DNA of 64,000 bases from Ferrovibrio sp964218355 (lineage in GTDB: Bacteria > Pseudomonadota > Alphaproteobacteria > Ferrovibrionales > Ferrovibrionaceae), in the NCBI RefSeq assembly GCF_964218355.1, contig NZ_CAXPMC010000024.1:11647-75646 (forward strand), read 5' to 3'. The position numbers and the translations under genes are program-made. Below are positions 58,115 to 64,000 of the stretch, piece after piece. Each line of letters starts with the position of its first letter. The first letter of the stretch is position 1. The notes below the pieces were generated by a model, which was given only the letters and a program-made list of their open reading frames with translations, made no database searches and was not told the DNA's origin.

Positions 58115-59191
58115 ATGCGCTTCTTCTTCAAGACCGACTACAACCAGGACATCAACCTGTTCCGCGACGGGGTCGACCGCTTCTGGTACGGCCTGCTGGT
58201 GCTGGCCCTGCTGGCGGCGCCGCTGGTGCTGGAGGATTTCTGGCTCGGCGAGATTTCCTACGTCTTCATCCTCTCGATCATCGGCATCGGCCTGATGCTG
58301 CTGACCGGCTTCACCGGCCAGGTGTCGCTGGGCCATGCCGCCTTCCTCGGCATCGGCGCCTATACCCATGCCGTGCTGCTGCAGATGGGGCTGCCCTTCG
58401 TGATCACCGTGCCGGTGGCCACCGTGCTGTCGGCCATCGTCGGCGCGGTGATCGGCTTTCCGGCCCTGCGGCTGACCGGCATCTACCTCGCCATCGCCAC
58501 GCTGGCCTTTGCGTTTATCATCGAGCAGATCCTGATCCGCTGGGAAAGCGTCACCGGCGGCTTTGCCGGCTTCCCGGTGCCGCGGCCGGAAATCTTCGGC
58601 CACAGCATCGTCGAGGACCGGTTCTTCTACTATCTGTGCTTCGGCGCGCTGGTGCTGGCGATCCTCGCGGCGCTGAACCTGCTGCGCTCGCCGACGGGGC
58701 GCGCCTTCATCGCCATCCGCGATTCGGAAATCGCCGCGCAGTCGATGGGCGTCAACCTCGCCGCCTACAAGACGCTGGCCTTTGCCGTCTCGGCCGGCTT
58801 CACCGGCTTCGGCGGCGCGCTGTTCGCCCACAAGATCGGCTATCTGGCGCCGGATGCCTTCAACATCCTGCTGTCGATCCAGCTGCTGCTGATGGTCGTG
58901 GTCGGCGGCCTGGGCTCGATCCACGGCGCCATCTACGGCGCCATGTTCGTCGGTGCGCTGCCGCAGATGATTGCCATCCTGCGCGACTACCTGCCGGAAA
59001 GCGTCGCCCGCCAGCCCGGGCTGGAACCCGGCCTGTTCGGCGTCATCCTCGTCTTCTTCATCCTGTTCGAGCCGCTCGGCATCTACGGCCGCTGGCTGAA
59101 GGTGAAGCTCTATTTCTCGCTGTTCCCGCTCTACAAGAAGGCCACCTTCAAGCGGCAGAAGACCTACACCAAATCGGAGCGCTTCCGGTGA
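58115..59191 (+). CDS. livM: Liv-type ABC transporter permease LivM
   Basis: 358 residues, ~10 membrane helices. It contains ILSIIGIGLMLLTGFTGQVSLGHAAFLGIGAYTHAVL, TGIYLAIATLAFAFIIEQILIRWESVTGG, and the EAA-like loop FGGALFAHKIGYLAPDAFNILLSIQLLLMVVVGGLGSIHGAIYGA. Starts 13 bases after livH. An unusual positively charged C-terminal tail (KVKLYFSLFPLYKKATFKRQ) extends beyond the core. Confidence 0.95.
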   Translation: MRFFFKTDYNQDINLFRDGVDRFWYGLLVLALLAAPLVLEDFWLGEISYVFILSIIGIGLMLLTGFTGQVSLGHAAFLGIGAYTHAVLLQMGLPFVITVPVATVLSAIVGAVIGFPALRLTGIYLAIATLAFAFIIEQILIRWESVTGGFAGFPVPRPEIFGHSIVEDRFFYYLCFGALVLAILAALNLLRSPTGRAFIAIRDSEIAAQSMGVNLAAYKTLAFAVSAGFTGFGGALFAHKIGYLAPDAFNILLSIQLLLMVVVGGLGSIHGAIYGAMFVGALPQMIAILRDYLPESVARQPGLEPGLFGVILVFFILFEPLGIYGRWLKVKLYFSLFPLYKKATFKRQKTYTKSERFR

Positions 59192-59948
59192 CGCTGTTCC
59201 AGGCAGAGAATCTCGCGATCAATTTCGGCGGCATCCGTGCCGTCGACGATGTCAGCTTCACCGTCGAGAAGGGGCAGGTCTTCACCATCATCGGCCCGAA
59301 CGGCGCCGGCAAGACCACGGTGTTCAACCTGATCAGCCGCATCTACAACCCGACCGAGGGGCGGCTGCTGTTCGAGGGCGAGGACATCACCCAGGTGCCG
59401 CCGCACCGGATCGCGGCGCTTGGCATTGCCCGCACCTTCCAGAATATCGAGCTGTTCGAGCATGCCACCGTGCTGCACAACCTGCTGCTCGGCCGCCATG
59501 CCCATCGCAGCGGCAATGTCGCCGCCGAGCTGCTGTTCCTGCCCTCGGTGCGCCGGGCCGAGCTGGCCCACCGCGAGAAGGTCGAGCATGTGATCGACTT
59601 CCTCGACCTGCAGCATTACCGCGACACCTATATCGTCAACCTGCCCTACGGCGCCCGCAAGGTGGTGGAACTGGCCCGCGCCCTGTGCAGCGAACCGAAA
59701 CTCCTTTTGCTGGACGAGCCGTCCTCCGGCCTCAATACCGAAGAGACCGAGGACATGGCCTTCTGGATCCAGGACATCAAGAATGATCTCGGCATCACCG
59801 TCCTCATGGTCGAGCATGACATGAGCCTGGTCAGCGAGGTTTCCGACCGGGTGCTGGCGCTGAATTACGGCTCGGTGCTGGCGCTGGGCAGCCCCGAGGA
59901 GGTGCAGCGGCATCCGGAAGTGGTGCGCGCCTATCTGGGAGGCGAGGC

Positions 59949-59952
<4 letters not shown>
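59188..59952 (+). CDS. livG: Liv-type ABC transporter ATP-binding protein LivG
   Basis: 254 residues from GTG 59188, whose GTGA overlaps the livM stop. Walker A is GPNGAGKTTVFNLI, the signature is GARKVVELARALCSEP (LPYGARKVVELAR in place of LSGGQ, as usual in LivG), and Walker B is LLLLDEPSSGLN, with VEHDMSLV for the H-loop. Drives import together with LivF. Confidence 0.95.
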
Positions 59953-60770
<818 letters not shown>

Positions 60771-60825
60771 CGGCGGGCAGCCGGCGCCGGGCGCCGGCGC
60801 GGCGGTAACGGAAGCGGAGGCGGAC

Positions 60826-62685
60826 ATGGCGATCGACAGCGTAACGGGCCTCGATATCGACGCGGGCATCCTGGAGGTGATCCAGCGCGACACCCTGCCG
60901 CGCTATTTCTGGCGCAAGGCCGCCGAGCGCGGCGGCAGGATCGCCATGCGCGAGAAGCATCTCGGCATCTGGAATTCGATCACCTGGGCCCAGTATGGCG
61001 ACAACGTCAAGCATGCCGGCCTCGGCTTCGCCGCGCTCGGGCTGCAGCGCGGCGAGGTGGTCTCGGTGATCTCGGAGGGCAATCCGCAATGGCTGTATGC
61101 CGATCTCGGCTGCCAGGCGATCGGCGGCGTGACCAACGGCATCTACACCACCGATTCGCCCAAGCAGGTCGAGTTCATCGTCAACGACAGCCGCACCGCG
61201 ATCTACATCGCCGAGAATGACGAGCAGCTCGACAAAATCCTCGAGGTGCGCGCGCGCTGCCCATCCCTGCGCAAGATCGTCGTCATCGACATGGAGGGCC
61301 TGGCCGATTTCCACGACCCGATGGTGATCAGCTTCGACGAGCTGCTCTCCATGGGCCGCAATTTCGAGCATGCCAATCCCGGCTTCTGGGACGAACAGCT
61401 GGCGCTGGGCAGGCCGGAAGACCTCGCCATCCTGATCTATACCTCGGGCACCACCGGCGCGCCCAAGGGCGCCATGATCAGCCACCGCAACCTGCTGTTC
61501 CAGATGGAGAATGCCGGGATGCTGCTGGAGCAGGTGGCCGAGGACGAGCAGCTCAGCTTCCTGCCGCTCTGCCACATCGCCGAGCGCGGCTTTTCGCTGT
61601 TATGGCCGATCCGCTCCGGCTCGACGGTGAATTTCGCCGAAAGCCCGGAAACCATCGCCCAGAACCTGCAGGAGGTGCAGCCGACGGTGTTCTTCGCGGT
61701 GCCGCGGCTGTGGGAGAAATTCTATTCCGGCATCGCCATCCGCATGAAGGATGCCACCGGCCTGGGCAAATGGGCCTACCGGATGGCGCTCGGCATCGGC
61801 TACAAGGTCGCCGAATGCCGGCTGGAGGACCGCACGCCCGGCCCCGGCCTGCGGCTCGCCTTCTGGTTCGCCGACCATCTGGTGCTGAAGAACATCAAGC
61901 GCATCATCGGCATCGACCGTTGCAAATGGCTGGTCACCGGCGCCGCGCCGATCTCGCCCGACCTGATCAAGTGGTATCTGGCGCTGGGCAAGGACATGCG
62001 CGAGGTCTACGGCCAGACCGAGAATGTCGGCCTCGCCACCTCGCCGCCGGAAGGCCGCGTCAAGCTCGGCACCATCGGCCAGGCGGTGCCCAACACGGAA
62101 GTCAGGCTGAGCCCCGAGGGCGAGATCCTGCTGAAGGGCCCGCATGTCTTCATGGGCTATCTGAACAATCCGCAGAAGACCGCCGAGACCATCGTCGACG
62201 GCTGGCTGCATACCGGCGATGTCGGCACCGTCGACAACGAGGGCTGGTACCGCATCACCGACCGCATGAAGGACATCATCATCACCGCCGGCGGCAAGAA
62301 CATCACGCCGTCCGAGATCGAGAACCAGCTGAAATTCAGCCCCTATATCTCGGATGCGGTGGTGATCGGCGACCGCCGCAAGTTTCTCAGCTGCCTGATC
62401 ATGATCGACCACGACAACGTGGTGAAATTCGCCCAGGACCTGAACGTGCCCTTCACCAACTTCGCCTCGCTGTGCCGGGCCAAGGAGGTGCAGGCCCTGA
62501 TCGGCGAGGAGATCGAGAAGGTGAACAAAAACTTCGCCCGCGTCGAGACGATCAAGCAGTTCCGCCTGATCGACCAGCAGCTGACGGCGGAGGATGACGA
62601 GCTGACCCCGACCATGAAACTGAAGCGCAAGTTCGTGAACGAGAAGTACAAGACCCTGATTGATGAGATGTATGCCGGCGCCTGA
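60826..62685 (+). CDS. Long-chain acyl-CoA synthetase (FadD15-like), within liv operon
   Basis: 619 residues. P-loop IYTSGTTGAPKGAMISHRNLLFQ; a substrate tunnel region PLCHIAERGFSLLWPIRSGSTVNF; A5 motif EVYGQTENVGLAT; GWLHTGDVGTVDNEGWYRITDRMKDIIITAGGKNITPSEIENQLKFSPYISDAVVIGDRRKFLSCLI; and a C-terminal Lys in LTPTMKLKRKFV. The last motif and length mark the FadD15/long-chain ACSL group. It lies 55 bases after livF and 58 bases before the binding protein, so it is probably part of the operon. This implies that the imported compound is a carboxylic acid activated to CoA on entry. Confidence 0.93.
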   Translation: MAIDSVTGLDIDAGILEVIQRDTLPRYFWRKAAERGGRIAMREKHLGIWNSITWAQYGDNVKHAGLGFAALGLQRGEVVSVISEGNPQWLYADLGCQAIGGVTNGIYTTDSPKQVEFIVNDSRTAIYIAENDEQLDKILEVRARCPSLRKIVVIDMEGLADFHDPMVISFDELLSMGRNFEHANPGFWDEQLALGRPEDLAILIYTSGTTGAPKGAMISHRNLLFQMENAGMLLEQVAEDEQLSFLPLCHIAERGFSLLWPIRSGSTVNFAESPETIAQNLQEVQPTVFFAVPRLWEKFYSGIAIRMKDATGLGKWAYRMALGIGYKVAECRLEDRTPGPGLRLAFWFADHLVLKNIKRIIGIDRCKWLVTGAAPISPDLIKWYLALGKDMREVYGQTENVGLATSPPEGRVKLGTIGQAVPNTEVRLSPEGEILLKGPHVFMGYLNNPQKTAETIVDGWLHTGDVGTVDNEGWYRITDRMKDIIITAGGKNITPSEIENQLKFSPYISDAVVIGDRRKFLSCLIMIDHDNVVKFAQDLNVPFTNFASLCRAKEVQALIGEEIEKVNKNFARVETIKQFRLIDQQLTAEDDELTPTMKLKRKFVNEKYKTLIDEMYAGA

Positions 62686-62743
62686 AGCCGGGATGCGTAG
62701 CGGTACCACAAGCAGCGACAGTCTGCCCAGAGGAGGAAGACCC

Positions 62744-63928
62744 ATGCGTAACGCAGCCTTCAAGATAGCCACCGCCGCCGCCATGGCGGCCGCCGCCGGC
62801 CTCGCCGGCACCGCCGCCGCCCAGTCGGTGCGCGGCGTCAGCAAGTCGGAAGTCGTGATCGGCATGCATACCGATCTCAGCGGCCCGGCCGCGTCCTACG
62901 GCGTCACGTCGTCGAACGCGATGCGCCTGAAATTCGACGAGATCAACGCCCAGGGCGGCGTGTTCGGCCGCAAGATCCGGCTGATCGTCGAGGATCACCA
63001 GTACCAGGTGCCGCGCGCGGTGCAGGCCGGCAACAAGCTGATCAACCGCGACCGCATCTTCCTGATGGCCGGCGCGCTCGGCACGCCGATGAACAACGCC
63101 GTCTTCGCCGACCAGCTGAAGGCGGGCGTGCCGAACCTGGCGCCGCTGACCGCCGCCCGCTCGATGAGCGAGCCGTTCCACAAGCTGAAGTTCCAGACCT
63201 TCTCCAGCTACTACGACCACACCCGCGCCGGCATCAAGTACCTGGCCGAGAAGAACGGCCGCAAGAAGCTGTGCACGCTGTACCAGGACACCGATTTCGG
63301 CAAGGAAATCCTGGAAGCGGCGCAGGACCAGGCCAAGGCGATGAACATGGCGCTGGTCGAGACCGCCACCAACAAGCCGGCGGATACCGACTTCACGGCG
63401 CAGATCACCAAGCTGCGCGGCGCCGGCTGTGACCTGGTGGCGATGGGCGCCATCGTCCGCGACGCCATCCTGCCCTATGCCACCGCGCGCAAGATGGGCT
63501 GGACCGATGTCGACTTCACCTCGCAGTCGGCCAGCTTCGACCAGATCGTCGCCAGCGCGCCCGGCGGCGTGACCGAGGGCCTCTATGTCGGTGCCGGCAC
63601 GGTGATGCCCTATCGCGACACCGCCTCGCCGCAGGTTGCCGCCTGGTGGGATGCCTACAAGGCGAAATACGGCAGCGACCCGAATATCGGCGCCGTCTAC
63701 GGCCACAACATCGCCGACCTGATCATCACGGCGCTGGACCGGGCCGGCAAGGACCTGACCACCGAGAAGTTCATCTCCGGCCTGGAGAGCATCAGCGGTT
63801 ACCGCGACGTCTTCGGCGGCCCGGTGATCGGCTTCGGTCCCGACAAGCACCAGGGCACCACCGACGTGCTGTTCTTCCAGATCCAGAAGGCCCGCTTCGT
63901 GCAGATTGCCGGCCCGCTGAAATACTGA
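62744..63928 (+). CDS. ABC transporter substrate-binding protein (LivK-like)
   Basis: 394 residues. The signal peptide MRNAAFKIATAAAMAAAAGLAGTAAAQ leads into the type I periplasmic binding fold: VVIGMHTDLSGPAASYGVTSSNAMRLKFDEINAQGGVFGRKIRLIVEDHQYQVPRAVQAGNKLI. LCTLYQDTDFGKEILEA and KFISGLESISGYRD follow. An AGGAGGAA site precedes the ATG. The ligand-contact residues differ from classical Leu/Ile/Val binders in ways not resolvable by eye; an organic acid is suggested by the operon. Confidence 0.93.
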   Translation: MRNAAFKIATAAAMAAAAGLAGTAAAQSVRGVSKSEVVIGMHTDLSGPAASYGVTSSNAMRLKFDEINAQGGVFGRKIRLIVEDHQYQVPRAVQAGNKLINRDRIFLMAGALGTPMNNAVFADQLKAGVPNLAPLTAARSMSEPFHKLKFQTFSSYYDHTRAGIKYLAEKNGRKKLCTLYQDTDFGKEILEAAQDQAKAMNMALVETATNKPADTDFTAQITKLRGAGCDLVAMGAIVRDAILPYATARKMGWTDVDFTSQSASFDQIVASAPGGVTEGLYVGAGTVMPYRDTASPQVAAWWDAYKAKYGSDPNIGAVYGHNIADLIITALDRAGKDLTTEKFISGLESISGYRDVFGGPVIGFGPDKHQGTTDVLFFQIQKARFVQIAGPLKY

Positions 63929-63966
63929 TCTCGTCCGATCGGTCCGGCCGCCCGGGCAGGGCGGCC

Positions 63967-64000
63967 AGATCGGAAGAGCGGCGGGGAGGGAACGTGGGTA
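63967..64000. other. Illumina adapter-like sequence at the right end
   Basis: The 34 bases begin with AGATCGGAAGAGCG, identical to the start of the Illumina TruSeq adapter, and 28 of 34 bases match its continuation (the read-2-side universal adapter). The mismatches are mostly T-to-G, as expected from low-quality read ends. This is almost certainly untrimmed adapter, not chromosome. Confidence 0.88.

Overview
The window is a G+C-rich stretch of an alphaproteobacterial chromosome. Gene content points to a Rhodospirillales-like lineage: a serC leader RNA ahead of serC-serA, an FnrL-type regulator beside a thioredoxin-reductase-like ferredoxin-NADP reductase, an OlsB-like acyltransferase, a TorF-family porin, and a secretory parvulin beside argJ and mutT. 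The genus cannot be fixed from this sequence. The last 34 bases look like Illumina adapter, so the right edge is probably a draft-contig end.

Layout. 0-10 kb: the end of a sugar-acid dehydratase gene with a KDPG-type aldolase, a BioC-like methyltransferase, a TetR/VOC pair with a clear operator, mutT-argJ-parvulin, a patatin-like protein and an alpha/beta hydrolase. 10-26 kb: ribA, an L,D-transpeptidase, prpE, an AmpG-like permease, an OlsB-like gene, an acyl-CoA synthetase, an HD protein, ferredoxin-NADP reductase, fnr, and a probable TetR-controlled lipid or organic-acid operon (TetR, flavin oxidoreductase, acyl-CoA synthetase, MECR-like reductase).

26-42 kb is accessory. First comes a one-strand locus led by a DUF2589 protein. 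It also holds a partner protein, a Sel1-repeat protein, small unknowns, a duplicated domain whose first copy is frameshifted, and a protein with a non-specific-nuclease-like motif. Then a GNAT protein and a PaaK-like adenylating enzyme run leftward, divergent from a RiPP cluster. The RiPP precursor ends in six consecutive W-x-N motifs. It is followed by a GrrM-type radical SAM/SPASM maturase and a translationally coupled 941-residue single-pass membrane protein I do not recognise. This cluster is the best candidate for an undescribed system.

42-52 kb is mostly core: ComM-like ATPase, a lipoprotein, a manganese (yybP-ykoY) riboswitch with a GDT1/TMEM165-type exporter, serC-serA with its leader, yggS, a ThiE-like protein, a porin, an enoyl-CoA hydratase and an acyl-CoA synthetase. 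52.2-53 kb holds two arrays of 10-bp tandem repeats in opposite orientation plus REP-like palindromes. 53-56 kb is an island of visibly lower G+C coding for a BglII-like nuclease candidate, a ParB-like protein and a Dam-type (D12) adenine methyltransferase. 56-64 kb returns to core style: an MBL-fold hydrolase, then a Liv-type ABC operon (livH, possibly with a CTG start, livM, livG, livF) with an acyl-CoA synthetase gene before the binding-protein gene.
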